From Dipteris shenzhenensis (lineage: Eukaryota > Polypodiophyta > Polypodiopsida > Gleicheniales), in NCBI GenBank assembly GCA_047967505.1, contig CM106541.1: a stretch of DNA of 64,000 nt. One strand, written 5' to 3'. Shown piece after piece: positions 23,530 through 35,315 of this stretch (positions are counted from its first letter, which is position 1; each line of letters opens with the position of its first letter). A model generated the notes under the pieces. It did not search any database. It saw only the letters and a program-made list of their open reading frames with translations, and was not told the DNA's origin. A program made the translations under genes and the position numbers.

Positions 23530-24265
23530 CTTTTTGTACATACATTGGCCTGTAGTGATGGGCGTAGGAACTCTCCACTCTTTTCCTCTCTTTTTCTCTT
23601 TCTCTCCTCTTCTTATTCTCTTCTCTTCATCTTTTCTCCTTCTTTCCTCCATCCTTTTCTTTCTTCTTTCTTCTACTTATTCCTCTTTCTTTTCTACCCT
23701 TCTTTCACTTTTTCTTTCTTTTCCTCCCTCTTCTCTTTCCTCTCGTTCTCTCTTTCTCTCTCTTCTTCTTTCTCTCCTCTCTTCCTACTCCTATTCCCTT
23801 CTTATTTCTCTTTGTATCCTTCTTTCTCTTTTTCTCTCTTTTCCTCCCTCTTCTCTTTCCTCACGTTCTCTCTTTCTCTCTTTCTCTCTTTCTCTTCTTC
23901 TTTCTCTCCTTCCTACTCTTCTCTCCCTCCTCTTATCTCCCTCTTCTCTTTTCTCCCTCTTCTTTTTTCTCTCTTTCTTTCCTTCTTTCTCTCCCTCTTC
24001 TCTTTTCTCTCTTTCTTTCCCTTGTTCTCTCTTTTCTCTCCTTAGCTCCACTCTTTTCCTCTCTCTCTCCTCTTCTTATTCTCTTCTCTTCCTCTTTTCT
24101 CCTTCTTTCTTCCTTCTTCCTGATCTTTCTCATTTCTTCTTCTACTTATTTCCTTATTATTCCCTTCTTTCCTCTCTTCCTCTCTTTCTTTCTTTCCTAC
24201 TCTTCTTTCTCTCCTCGCTTCCTTCACTTATTCTCTTCTTATTCTCTCCTCATTTTCTCTTTCAG
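23530..24265 (+). repeat. 0.7-kb pyrimidine-rich tract
   Basis: Nearly all C and T on the + strand, built from imperfect TCTCTTTCTT, CCTCTTCTC and TTCCTCC blocks with larger near-repeats. It ends at TTTCAG, a splice acceptor, so it appears to be an expanded intron tract of the CACTA gene. It generates long, meaningless frames rich in S, L and F on one strand and in R, E and K on the other. Confidence 0.9.
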
Positions 24266-24395
24266 ACTTGGAGAATGGATCTTAAGAGGAAGTGGAGAGG
24301 CTAGCATAAGAGGAGGATGAGGCATCGGGACTATGTAGAGAGGCCAAGGATGAGGAGGGCAAGGAGGACGAGGAGAATTTGGAGGAGGAGGAGCA
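24266..24395 (+). pseudogene. Acidic C-terminal exon of the CACTA gene
   Basis: Following the TTTCAG acceptor, one phase reads an E/D-rich tail (EEDEASG, then DEEGKEDEENLEEEEQ) ending in TAG TAG. Two TAA codons interrupt the frame early. An acidic tail at this place is plausible for a CACTA gene, but the assignment rests on position. Confidence 0.4.
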
Positions 24396-24699
24396 ATAGT
24401 AGGATAGAACATTTGGTCGTTTTGTATTTCGGCACTTTTGCCATTTTGTAGCACATTACTTTGGTAGATTTTCCATTTTTGAGTTTGGCACTTTTGTTAT
24501 TTTGTAGCGCATTACGTCAGCAGATTTGCCATTCTAAACTTTGGCACTACTTTTGCCATTTTGTAGACCTTTTTTGTAACATTGTAACATAATTTTGTAG
24601 ACCTCTTTTGTAACATTTAATCATGATTCTAATGAAAAAAATATTTATGGGATAGGATCGGATTGAGAAAGCCCCATCTTGTCCCACAATTGTTTTTTA

Positions 24700-24952
24700 A
24701 AATCCTATCAAAACAACGGTATATATTGACGCCTATACTGACACTACAATGTCGGTATATATCGACGTCTGTACCACCGCCTATACCAACACTAACAAGT
24801 ATCACTTACGATGCCTATACCGATGCTCACATCGATGCTTTCTTTACAATGTACACATAGCTGGACATTCTGACACTTTTCACTTGTTAAATTATTTTTC
24901 TTTGTATTTAGCATGGGTATCAACGTCGAAAAGCGGCTCGTGTCTTGTAGTG
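24700..24952 (+). mobile_element. CACTA element 3' terminus with subterminal repeats
   Basis: Ends ...GTGTCTTGTAGTG, the complement of the CACTACAAGA terminal inverted repeat of the CACTA superfamily. Just inside, GGTATATAT-GAC and CCTATACC-type motifs recur in both orientations (24718-24835), as expected for subterminal transposase-binding repeats. The three flanking bases (GGT) would be one side of the target duplication. A matching 5' end was not found. Confidence 0.7.
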
Positions 24953-25240
24953 GGTCCACATTAGAATGACTTTCACTTGAAAATGACTTTGACCCAAATG
25001 CTTTGAAATGTCATAAACTTGCATGCCATTCTGTAATATTTGCAACTCGTCCACCAGAGGGGCTAGATACATATCCATGTTTTTCACCTTATGCTTGCCC
25101 GTCACAATGAGTGCCAACATCAAATGCCCCTTCTTTATGGTGATCCAAGGAGCAATATTATATAGACTTCAGAATATCCCAATACGCAAGAAAAAATTCA
25201 ACCGTGAGACCATCCCATCCAAGAGACTTTTGTGACGACT
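24953..25240 (-). pseudogene. CACTA tnp2-type transposase fragment (Transposase_21)
   Basis: The minus-strand frame reads YNIAPW, then LALIVTGKHKVKNMDMYLAPLVDELQ, GMQVYDISK and FQVKVILMWT. This corresponds to the Transposase_21 segment with the conserved dVYL-PLveEL and aaLlWT-type motifs. About 95 residues survive. It lies head to head with the CACTA terminus at 24952 and on the opposite strand to the DUF4218 piece, so it comes from a second or inverted copy. Confidence 0.75.
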
Positions 25241-26099
25241 ACTGGCCATGTGGACCATGATGTGGACTGATGTACAAAGGGATTAACAATGCTTCAAATT
25301 ATAGAGGTTTTCACCCAAAGTAATCCCTTAATCCCCTCCAATCCAATTATGCAATCATTTCTTTCCCAAAACTCCCACAATCTCTCTCTTCAATTGAGCA
25401 CATGCCGCACATAGTCCAAACAAAATGTTGTATTGCCCTAAAAAAACCATGTAAAAGTGGGACTTTGGGTGGCCAAGACCCTGAATACTTACCTCATATT
25501 ATCTCAAACTCTCACTTGCATCACTTTTCTCATGCACATCCCCAAAATGCACTCAAACCATGTTCCAATGCAATCATTTTTCAAAAAATATAGCATACTG
25601 CCACATTGCCAAGTAGTATATCCCTCATAAACTCCATGTATAAAAAAAGTATGACCTCATGGGCTCACAATAACACAAATAGAGAGCATAATTAAAGCAT
25701 TACTATAGCCCAACAACCTGCCACAATGCTTTACTACATTGACACAATCATTTTCTGAAGGCACCCAATTAACCATGATAATGTTCACAATTTGACAATG
25801 TTCCCATTCATGCACTTAATCGAAAGTACAAATGCACTCAAATTACGTTCCAATGCAAGAACTTGTCAGAAAATGCTTGTATTGGAATGAATGACTAGTT
25901 GTGGGACATTGGAGTCTAGTATGAGATATTGCATTATCACCTATGATAAGTTGCAATTGTGACCCATTGGAGTCTAGTATGCTAAACATTACACTATCGA
26001 ATTATCTATTGATAAATAAACAAGAGAAGAAAATGGTTTTCATTCTATACATTACTGTTTAAGAAATCTACACATATAACCAATATCTTATAAATAGAA
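25241..26099. other. Unassigned AT-rich DNA
   Basis: No coding or repeat structure beyond short echoes (GGAGTCTAGTATG occurs twice near 25909 and 25968). Confidence 0.5.
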
Positions 26100-28390
26100 G
26101 CTACCTTTTGGATTCTCCACCAAATTGACTCGAGGAGACTAGTGTTGTCTCTCACACCACTTTGACCTTTACAAGTGAGGAGCTTCACCCCTTCCTTCCA
26201 AGATGTTACTAACCTGTAGCCAAATCTGAGCCAACCACCTTGATTCCGAAACCAAAAACCTGTCGATCATATAAATAGAGATCATTCTAGGATCCAACGC
26301 CCTGGCCTTGGTCCTTCTTGATTAGATATTTAAGAATGATGAGCCACGGAGAGCGGCTGTTGAATAGATGTGCCAATCTTTTATAGATGAGGGCTTGGTT
26401 TCATAGCCTTAGGTCCATGATACTAAGCCCACCTTGGAGCTTAGGAGGCTTAAGGAGCTCCCATGGGATGTGGTGTAATTTTCTCTTTCCTCCATAGTCA
26501 ACTCATAGAAAGGATCATGATAGGTGCTCAAACCCATCCCAATTGGTTTTAGAGAACTGCTAAATGGTAGCTAAGTATGTTGAGGTGGCTGACAAAATAT
26601 GTTGGATAACCAACACTCTTGCATTCTAGCTCAACTAGAGGCTATGCCATACCTTAATCTTGCCCTTGATCCTCTCCATAAACTAGTTGAACCTTTGCTT
26701 GACCGAGACCCCGATACGGAGCTCCTAAGTGTCTAGCCGCTTCCCCTCTCGGGAGCATATTGACTTCCAAAGCACTCAATCAGATTGGAGGGGGTACTGG
26801 GTTAGTTCTTAGAGAAAAGGTTTTGGCAAGACTACACTGAGAGCTTGAGGCTCGACAAAACCTGTCCATTACATCTATTAGACTAGCCACACTCGACTCC
26901 TCCTCGATTGAATATGCGATCGTGTCATCTACAAATAGTTGCGTGACTAGTTAATTTCCTAAGGGAAGGGACACTCCCTTAATCCTACATTGAGACACTG
27001 AGACTTTAATATGATGGTGTAGATAGTAAATAGGAGAGGGGCTAGGCAACATCCTTGACAGATTGAACGTTTAAGAGGAATACATGCCTATGACCCCTCC
27101 ATTAAGATAGAGGATGACTGAGGAGTTGCCAAACAAACTAGACACCATCTATAATGAACCCATCCAAAACCGAAGTCATCTAAAACAGTGAGGATTGATA
27201 GCATGGTCCAACGCTAGAGAGACTCTCAGGGTGTTATCAAAGATGTCTTGGCCTTTAATGAAGCCACTCTGCTTTTGATCCAAAATCTCCGAATAGACTT
27301 CTTTGATCCTGATTGCTAATGCTTTCATTATTAGCTTGTAGGCTGTGTTTAGCATTGTTATTGGGTGCCAAGTGCCAACCTTTATGCGGGTCTGCCTTTT
27401 TGAGAAGAGCTTAACTAGGGTGATGTTAATGTCCTTAGATAAGAAGCCTTTGGCCATTGCCATGTTGGCCATATCCCTCATGTCATTCCCTAAAACGTCC
27501 CAAAAATCCTTAAAGAACTTTGTCGGGAGGCCGCCTAGACCTAGTGCCCTATCATTTTCCATGGCATTAAGAGCCTCTTTCGGCTCCTTTGTAGAGAATG
27601 GTTTGGCTAGTACTTAGAGATTCTGGGGCGAATTCCATCCATCAAATCTGCCACTTCTTTCCGCCAGCGATCATCCTGAATAGCGTTCTCTCCTATGATA
27701 GTGCTTGGCTCTTTTTTCTGTGATATGCAAGAATTCTATGGCCAGATTCCCTTCCTTGTCCATGACTCTATCCATGACATCCTTTTCATGCTTCTTTTTG
27801 ACCATCTCGAAGAGAAATTTAGAGGGTCGATCCCCGAGATTGACAACCATAGCTTTGTACTTCTCTCTGGTCCATTCTGCCTCTTCATGCTCTTTGACTT
27901 TCAAGGTTGACTCTGCCTCAACCATAAAATTCAAGAGGAAGTGGTTCGTAGAAGTTAATGCCAGTGCCGTCCCACTGGCTTTTTGAACGAGGACCAAGTC
28001 ATCTCCAGACCAAATCAACGAGCGGCACATGATCAGAGATGCCCGTGCCCAAGATTGATTCCCCATGCAATATAAGGTTACCTTGAGGCAAAGGTTATCC
28101 TTCTTCATCTCGATATAGTTCCTTCAGGCAAAGGTTACCTTGAACCAACAGCGCCGCGCCACCCTTGCCTCTCTGAGGGCAATTGGCAAACAATTCAAAC
28201 CCCAACGTTCGACAATGAAACCACCACTCATCATCTGGACCACACTTCAGTTCTTGAAGTAGAAGAATTTGAGGCCTCAATTTCTTCACCATTGCTAGAC
28301 AACCTTTTTGTTTCCCTTTGTCGCACCAACCTCTAATATTCCAAGACATTACTGCATCCCGATTATTTAGTGAGGACTTTGTATGCATCT
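26100..28390 (-). pseudogene. L1-like LINE relic: endonuclease and reverse transcriptase
   Basis: Minus-strand reading from 28388: an apurinic-endonuclease N-terminus (MSWNIRGW, LLLQELK, then a broken SDHVPL near 28040), a charged linker, and reverse transcriptase blocks LGGLPTKFFKDFW, WHPITMLNTAYKLIMKALA, QSGFIKGQDIFDN (27240-27460), a motif-B-like QGC-LAPLLF near 27040, and FVDDT (motif C, near 26930). A tail towards 26100 is highly broken. Order and motifs match plant L1-like elements. Many stops and shifts; no poly-A tail or target duplication identified. Confidence 0.8.
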
Positions 28391-28673
28391 ATGAAGAAGT
28401 TAAGCCTTTTCTCCTTCCCAGTTCTCACCGACCGAGCCACCTCTTTGATTCTTTTGGAAATACTTTTGGTCATTGGTTGATTGAAGGGGACCAAGGCCTC
28501 CGGTGTTGCACAACCCTCCTAGCGAGACGACTCCTGTGGGTCCTCGTGAGGCTTCTCTTCCGAGAGGCACTTCTTGTGGTTTGTGTCAAGAGGAAGGTCT
28601 CCATCACCATGCAAAGTGTCCCACACAGTCTCTAAGTTCTATGTAGCCGCTGTGACTGGGTCCACGTCCACCA

Positions 28674-29077
28674 CACTCCATCTTTTCTAGGAGCTTCTAC
28701 TCCCATGCACCACATTGGGGTGGGTGGCAATCATGCACTAGGTGGCCTAAATTCACTCCCTGCACCTCAACCTATATCCTCTTGGAAGAAACCATGCTCC
28801 CATTCTTGAGGCCTAAAAGTGTTAAGTGTGACTTGTTGCGACCAACTCTTTCAAGGCACTACCTTCACACCACTCACCACACTCATTTCCCTCATGCACT
28901 CAAAAATCCAAATGTCACTCCATCTTTTCAAGGAGCTCTTACTCCCATGCACCACATTGGGGTGGTTGGCAACCATGCACTGGGTGGCCTCAATTCACTC
29001 CCCGCACCTCAACCTCTACCCTCTTGGAAGCAACCATGCTCCCATTCTTGAGGCCTAAAAGTGTTAAGTGTGGCTTG
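28674..29077. repeat. Direct repeat, about 160 bp, offset 242 bp
   Basis: CACTCCATCTTTTC starts both copies (28674 and 28916), which run through ACTCCCATGCACCACATTGG to AAGTGTTAAGTGTG. They lie just upstream of the LINE endonuclease and could be duplicated LINE ORF1 or 5' sequence; this is inferred from position only. Confidence 0.8.
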
Positions 29078-30290
29078 CTTGCTTTCACAAAAAATTTAAA
29101 TTTGATTTAAGAACATATTTCAGTATAATATTTGAAAATTCGTTTCACATTGTCAAAAATTTAAAGCTTATGCATGCAAGATATCTATTCAATTACTTTT
29201 CTTAGAAATCATGATGTTACACCTACTGAATCAATATTAAATATAATAATTATTTATCTTATGTTAGTGAAAAATTTTTAAGTTATAATTTTATCATAAA
29301 AGGCTTGGTCTTACATTTAAAATTCAATTTGGCATTACAAGCGTGCATTTCATAGCTTGCGAAATTAATTACCCTTCATTAGAAACTTTTTTCTTAAGTG
29401 GTAGCTTTATGCATTAAAAAAAGAAATAATAGACACTTTCACTTAATTATCAATTTGAAATTGAGCATTTAAGAGTTCTACTTCTAGTTATCTTATTTTT
29501 GAAGGGTGATGTAGCATGTCTTTTGAAAAAATTTCCACCCTGGCACTTCTTTTGAAGGTTCATTTCTCAGTTTGCCCTTATGGGGACCCTATGAAGGGTG
29601 TTGCAACCTCCAAATTTAAGCCCTGATGTCTAGTATGTCCTTAATAATGGAACAATTTTGATTTGAAATCTTTTAATATTTTTTAAATGTATAGAAGAAA
29701 TAAGACAATGTTTTATAGATTGCCCTATGATATAAATATACCAGCTTGACATTTATGCTAATATGTTTCTTTTTTTCAATGCTCACTTTTTATTTTTTAT
29801 TTAAAAAAAACATGGAGATCTTGCTTATTTTCTAGATAAACAACTCATTCCATATATAGATAATTACAATTACTAATTTGCTAGATAAAGGCCTCATTTA
29901 CTATATAGAAATTATTTCATTCTCCATCTAGGAACTCACATTTAGTAGATATCTATATACGTGGGCTATATTGGAAATACAATTAGCTACACACCAAACT
30001 TGAAATCAACTTAGTTCTCCATATAAAAACTTAGAGAGCAATATACTTGGCCTATATAGAAATTACAATTCCCCATATAGCAAACGTGAAATCGATCACT
30101 TCATTCTCCATATCCAAACTCACAATTCCTAATCAAATTCTCTATATAAGAAAGGAAAATTCAACTTCATTCTCATATAAGGATCTCACATTTTTGAGAT
30201 AGCTACATGGGAAATACAATTCTATAGGCAAAGAGGACAACATGGATAGTTCTATCTAGTAAATATCATGAATTTCCTAGATTGGTAGCA
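29078..30290. repeat. AT-rich DNA with a degenerate CTCCATATA repeat
   Basis: No gene. Between about 29820 and 30220 the theme CTCCATATA...AAACTCACAATT recurs at irregular spacing with heavy divergence (e.g. near 29919, 30018, 30096, 30170), suggesting a decayed minisatellite. Confidence 0.5.
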
Positions 30291-30662
30291 TTAAATGATA
30301 AGGAGATTGGTCAAGACGGATGACCAGTCAAAACGATTTCCGTTGTCAGAATCGCTTGAGATCGGCTGGCCGTCGTTAAGCATCACGCTAAGTTTGGTGA
30401 GAACTGGACCAGATGACATGTCGGGAACCTTGGCAACCTTGTCGGACAAACTCGTAATTACACGGCCCGATTGTAACACCAGCTCTGGACTAAGGTCGCT
30501 GTCGGGATTGTGGTTGTGAGTTCCATGGTGGATGATCTTTGTCCAGTTGTTAGCATTTGTATAGGTGACCACCAGGTTGCTCACCACCTGACCCGTGCAC
30601 ACCTGAATGGTGGCAATCTTCTTCGTTATTAGAAGTAGGTCTTGCAATCCATGTCGTCGAAG
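30291..30662 (-). pseudogene. Exon-like ORF truncated by Gypsy-A
   Basis: A minus-strand frame of about 118 codons, higher in GC than its surroundings, with ordinary composition (VCTGQVVSNLVVTYTN, then HHGTHNHNPDSDLSPELVLQ). It is open up to the Gypsy-A LTR border at 30667, which seems to cut its upstream side. No family was recognised; host exon or gene fragment carried by a transposon are both possible. Confidence 0.35.
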
Positions 30663-30666
30663 GGTG

Positions 30667-31673
30667 TGTGGTATTAACTAGAAAAGAAATCAAGGCATGA
30701 GGCTAGACGCTAGGCATGGCGACGCTCGAGGGCCATGGGGGAAAGGGAACATGAGGGGAGAAGCATTAACATGGGTGGGGGAAAAGGGATAAAGAGGGTG
30801 GGAATGAAGAGGGAGACTATGGCACAAGGGGGAAGGGAGAGGGGAATGAAGAGCATGTACATGATGGGAGGTGGAATGTAGAGATGGAGACATTAATGGA
30901 AGCGGGTCATGCTTTATTTAAAAGGAAGGATGGGGGAAATCAAAGTACTAGCTAGGTGGCTTTACAAGAATGAGCGTGTCACATCAAGGAATAGCCCCCT
31001 TCTTTTATAGCCAAGAGAGGGGGTCTCTCCCAATAAATGCATCCTCCCACATGCATGGTGTGTGTGGAGGAATCTCCCATGTGGGCTAGGTGGGTACGCA
31101 CTCTCAATTGTGTGCGACAACCCTTTGCCTCATTTTTCCACATAAATCAAACCCCATAATATCCCAAGTCTAAGATACTCCCTTGGTCTCTTCCCAATTT
31201 TATAATACGTTCAAACATCTAGGAGGACAAGTGGAGGGTTGGCACAAGGAATCTTGCCACCTCATCCTACTTTCCCCACATTATTTAACTTGCATTCTTG
31301 GACTATCTACACCCCCCCTCACATGGGCCTATCCTACATGGAGGGAATAATCCAATATAATATCCATCTCCACCTATTTTCTATTACTTCTCCCATGGTC
31401 CTTGGGCCATGTCTCACTAAATGCAGGCATTGGACTGCCTAGGTAGAGGGGTGGCACATGGAGGAACCATGCCGCACCTTAACATTTCATAATATTACTA
31501 CCATGGATTATGTACAACACACCTTATGGGTGCTCTTACATGGAAGGGTGGCACATGGTCATGCCTTGCCACGTCAACGTTGGGCCCTATGCACATCATA
31601 TTTTATTATACTATTTCCACACATACAAGCACACACACATATTTATGCCTTTTACCTTGGTCAAATTTATCCA
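30667..31673 (-). repeat. 3' LTR of Gypsy-A
   Basis: Very similar along its length to 53615-54615, so the ends come from the pair: TGTGGTATTAAC on the left, TTTATCCA on the right. The reversed polypurine tract (TAATAGTTCCCCCTC) follows. About 1.0 kb. Confidence 0.75.
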
Positions 31674-32475
31674 TAATAGTTCCCCCTCGAGGCAGGGAAT
31701 GCACATCATTTCCATGCTTGGGACCATCATGCACTTCCTTGATGGCTCTATATGGACCAGCAGTGCACATTGGAAGGAACTTTTTATCCATTTGGTGGTC
31801 TAATCTGTTGTCAAAGCATAGCACAACATCCCCTTCAGCAAAGTGTCTTTCCCATCCCTTGCGAATCTTCGCATCCAAGCGGGCCTTTTGTTGATTCTTT
31901 TGGATCTGTGTTTGATGTAGTGCAAGGCATCAGGTTTCATCTAACTTTTCAAGTTGTACCAACATGGCCTCTACATGTTCATCTTCTGTCATCCTCTATT
32001 CTTGTGCCAATCTCAAGGCCGGAATCTCTATCTCTAGTGGTAAAACTAACTCAGTACCATACACCAACTCGTACACTGACTCAAAAGGAGTGTGACCTGT
32101 GGACGTTTTATGGGTGATGTTGTAAGCCCACATGGCTTCAGTGACCTTCTAATCCCATTGGCTCCTGCTCCCTGTGGCCATTTTCCCCATGGATTTACAA
32201 AGGAGGCCGTTGGTCCACTCTGTTTGTCCCATGGATGCTGATAATAGACGCTTGAAGTGCAATGATCAATACCTATGTGATCCATAAGCAACTCCACTAC
32301 TTCATTTAAGAATGGAATCCCATGGTCAAATACTATTTCCATGGGTGTCCCAAACCTTGTGCAAATACATTCAAATATGAAATTTGAAACTGCCTTACCA
32401 TTTGCAGTGGGGACGGCGATAGCTTCAGCCCACTTAGTGACATACTGAGTGGCTACCAAAAGATACTTCTTTTTG
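31674..32475 (-). pseudogene. Gypsy-A integrase C-terminal fragment
   Basis: Minus-strand blocks match Gypsy-B: QYVTKWAEAIAVPTANGKAVSNFIFE and EIVFDHGIPFLNEVVELLMD (integrase core, 32270-32459), then GWERHFAEGDVVLCFDNR (31820-31870). The fragment starts abruptly at about 32475, where similarity to Gypsy-B ends. Everything upstream is missing here. The catalytic E region is degraded relative to Gypsy-B. Confidence 0.8.
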
Positions 32476-32890
32476 TGGCACTGTGCCTAGCAAGAGGTGT
32501 GCCTGTGGAGTAGGGTGCTGAGGTGGCAACTAACTGTGCCTGCAGGGGTCAAAGTGCCATGTGGCACTGATGAGGTGGCAATTGAGTAACCTAACCAAAG
32601 GTTAACCTGACCAAGGTTACTGTACCTAGGACCTTGATGATGTGGCACATGCTGATGTCAACTGATGATGTGGCTGATGAGCTGGTAGGATGACATGTCA
32701 ATGATGATGTGGCATTTGTTGATGTGGCAACAACTGAGCTGGTAGGGCTGATGTGGCAAACTGTTGATGTGTCATTGAGGATCAGGTTGATGACATGGCA
32801 CCCGAGGTGATGTGGTAGATGAGTTCGGCCACATGGCAAACTATGGACCAAGTCTAAGGGTGGAGTTATCGTGCCACGTGTCAATATGAG
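32476..32890. repeat. Cluster of TGATGTGGCA motifs
   Basis: TGATGTGGC or close variants (GATGAGGTGGCA, GATGACATGGCA) recur more than a dozen times at uneven spacing. It forms the far end of the leader of the next element or a degenerate minisatellite. Confidence 0.7.
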
Positions 32891-34058
32891 GATTCCGTCG
32901 TCTGGAGCTTTTGAACATGGAGGCGATGGCGATGCGAGGAGCTGTGTGCGCTAGAGCGGCTAGGGAGCTTAAGAGCTCTTGGCTCGTTGTTTGTAGAGGC
33001 GCCCGTGATGTGCGTTAGTCGTTGGTGACAGCATTAGTGTAGAGGCCCGTGGCTGGCAAGGTTGGAGCCAGGAGCTTGCAGCGCTGGGTTGGAGGTAGCT
33101 ACTTCGTATCTTTGCTGTGAGGCGCTAGCCGAACGAAGAGGCAAGGCTGAAGCGTTGGCAGAGAAGCAAGGTCTTAGAACCGTCGGCCGGTGGTTCAGTA
33201 GAGTCGGGTGCCCGTATGGACGTTGCTGGGCAGAAGCTTTGGTCGTCGAGGTAGTGCAGGAGTCGTGCTATGAAGACTGCCCGTCTTACTAGCGTTGGAT
33301 GCACTCTTTTCGTGAAGGCTGGGTCGCTAGGAGTTGTTGGAGGTGCCGTGAGGCGGCCCATATGGAGATGGTTGAGCATTGATAGAGCTATGTGTGGAGT
33401 CTGTCGTCGGTGCTGGAGATGTGGTCCGGGCTGGAGATCATTTGGAGCTTTGAGTCAAAGGTACTTGTGGAGGAGAGTCTGTCGAGCGCCGCTAGTCGTC
33501 GATAGATGGAAGTTTGAAGGAGCTACTGGTCGTTTGGAGGCAGCTTTAGATTAGTTGTGCTGGCTGAGTCTTGCTGCTTGTAGGTGCGCTCTCGGAGCGT
33601 GAGCAGCAGAAGGTCGTCGAGGCTGGTTGCCTTGCGTTTGGAGCCTCTACAACGTCCTTCACAATCAATTCGAAGTGGCCTAGGTGAATCGATACTGTGA
33701 AGACTCGAGGAGGTGCAAGGCTATCTCCACTAAGAGCATTAAGCTCTCTATCTCTCAAAGAAATCTATTCATGCACTATCACAAGAGAATCGCTCCCTAT
33801 CTAAGAATACCTCACAAGTAGAGTACTCTCTTTCTCACAAGCGCTCTCTCTCTCGCACGTTCAAGCAAAAAACTCTCTCTCACATATATGGAACTCCCTC
33901 AATGCAATGGAAGGAATCAATGGACGGAATTTTCTTCCAATGAACGGAAATTTTCTCTCACTCTATGGAAGTGAATGGAACACTCAATCTATCTCGATCT
34001 CTCTCGCACTCTCAAGGATCGCAATGCCTCAACGGAAGGCAAGGGAGCTCTGATACCA
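32891..34058 (-). other. Leader and primer-binding site of a truncated LTR element
   Basis: Relatively GC-rich, non-coding DNA. At 34047-34058 the complement reads TGGTATCAGAGCTC, a tRNA-Met primer-binding site, abutting the LTR at 34059. The element extended to the left, but neither gag nor pol was found before Gypsy-A, so the body is lost. Confidence 0.6.
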
Positions 34059-34314
34059 TGACAAAATATGAAGAGTGGAGAGGAGAAGAGTGGAGATGAG
34101 GAGAGAGGGCACAGCTAGAGAGCACACCACAAATGACTAACTTACACTAGATTTAGTTGAAAATGTAGAATATATACAAACCCATTTAGGGTTACGGTTA
34201 GTGCATCTAACCCTTTCCTTTATAGCACTTTATTTGGTTAGTGCTATGCACATATGATCACGTGATGGTGCTATGCACACATGATCACATGATGTTGAGC
34301 GTGAACTCTCAACA
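34059..34314 (-). repeat. Short LTR (5' LTR of the truncated element)
   Basis: 256 bp from TGACAAAATATGAAG to GAACTCTCAACA, with TG...CA ends and an adjoining primer-binding site. It contains a duplicated GCTATGCACA(C/T)ATGATCAC(G/A)TGATG block near 34240-34295. No partner LTR seen. Confidence 0.6.
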
Positions 34315-35280
34315 AACATGCACATTTTCAAAATTTCAAACATGCGCAGTGTGCTATTGCAAAAAATTGTGCATTGATGCTTAGACCATAGGTGTATGTT
34401 GCCAATGGTCACAAAACTTGGTAGATAATCCTCAATAAGTAATTATCTTATATTTTCAAAGTTTCATAAGGAGGACATGCATATTTTCATATTTTCGACA
34501 ATGGACAATGCGCATCAATATGCTTATATGATATCTCTATGTATCCAATGGTAATGAAATTTTGTATGTATGCTTTAATGACTAATTCTCATATACTCGC
34601 AAAGATTCATAATGACCAAACATCATTCATATTGTGAGACATGGCTTTTTCTCATTTTTAAACATGTAGAATGCATAAGTGCTAATAAATTGTGTATCAA
34701 CATGCTTATAACATAGATAAATATTGTTGATGGTCACAAAAATTTGTAAAGATCTTCCAATGAGTAACGACCTTACACTCACAAATATTCAGACATCATT
34801 TATATTTTGGGACATGCACATTTCTCATTTTTGTCTACATAATTATCAAAAATCGTGAATCGGCATGCTTACAACATATAATATGTATTGGTATGGTACT
34901 CACAATGGTTCATAGCTACCAGACATCATTTGTAGGGTGGGAAATGGACATTTTCTCATTTTCAATCATGGATGATACATTGTTGTCAAAAAATTATGTG
35001 TGTTAATATGCTTATACTATACCTCCATGTGTCATGAAACTTTGAAAAGACCTTTAAATAAGTAAGTTATTATATATTGGCATAGATTTATAATGATTAG
35101 ACATAATTTTTAGAGTGGGACACACACATTCTCTCATTTTTTAGCATGCACGTAAGTGCTAAAAAATTGTGCATCGGTATGCTTCTTCTATAAGTGTGTT
35201 CTTCTTCCCATGGTCACAAAACATTGCAAATACTGTTTTTTAGTAAAGAAATTTATACTCACAAATAAGCCGTGTACAAG
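34315..35280 (+). repeat. Satellite-like array of about 165-bp units
   Basis: About six diverged units. Anchor ACATGCACATTTTCTCATTTT recurs near 34315, 34474, 34637, 34810, 34938 and 35117. Each is followed by AAAAAATTGTGCATC, ATGCTTATA, GGTCACAAAA, a CTCACAAA block and a GACATCATTTATATT-type block. Spacing is 128-179 bp. Heavy divergence indicates age. The unit is close to nucleosome-repeat length. Confidence 0.75.
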
Positions 35281-35315
35281 CATGAAGTTGTGCAAAATGA
35301 AGACATTGTGTATAT

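Noticed and set aside
23453-24304. Long frames rich in S, L and F (and R/E/K on the other strand)
   Set aside because: Produced by the pyrimidine tract; composition follows nucleotide bias, with no motif.
24742-24952. A small CACTA-type MITE starting at the internal CACTACAA
   Set aside because: Flanking trinucleotides differ (TGA and GGT) and the internal motif lies among subterminal repeats.
33062-33554. Two 76-94 codon frames in the GC-rich leader
   Set aside because: No motif, no codon pattern, and they lie in the leader of a minus-strand element.
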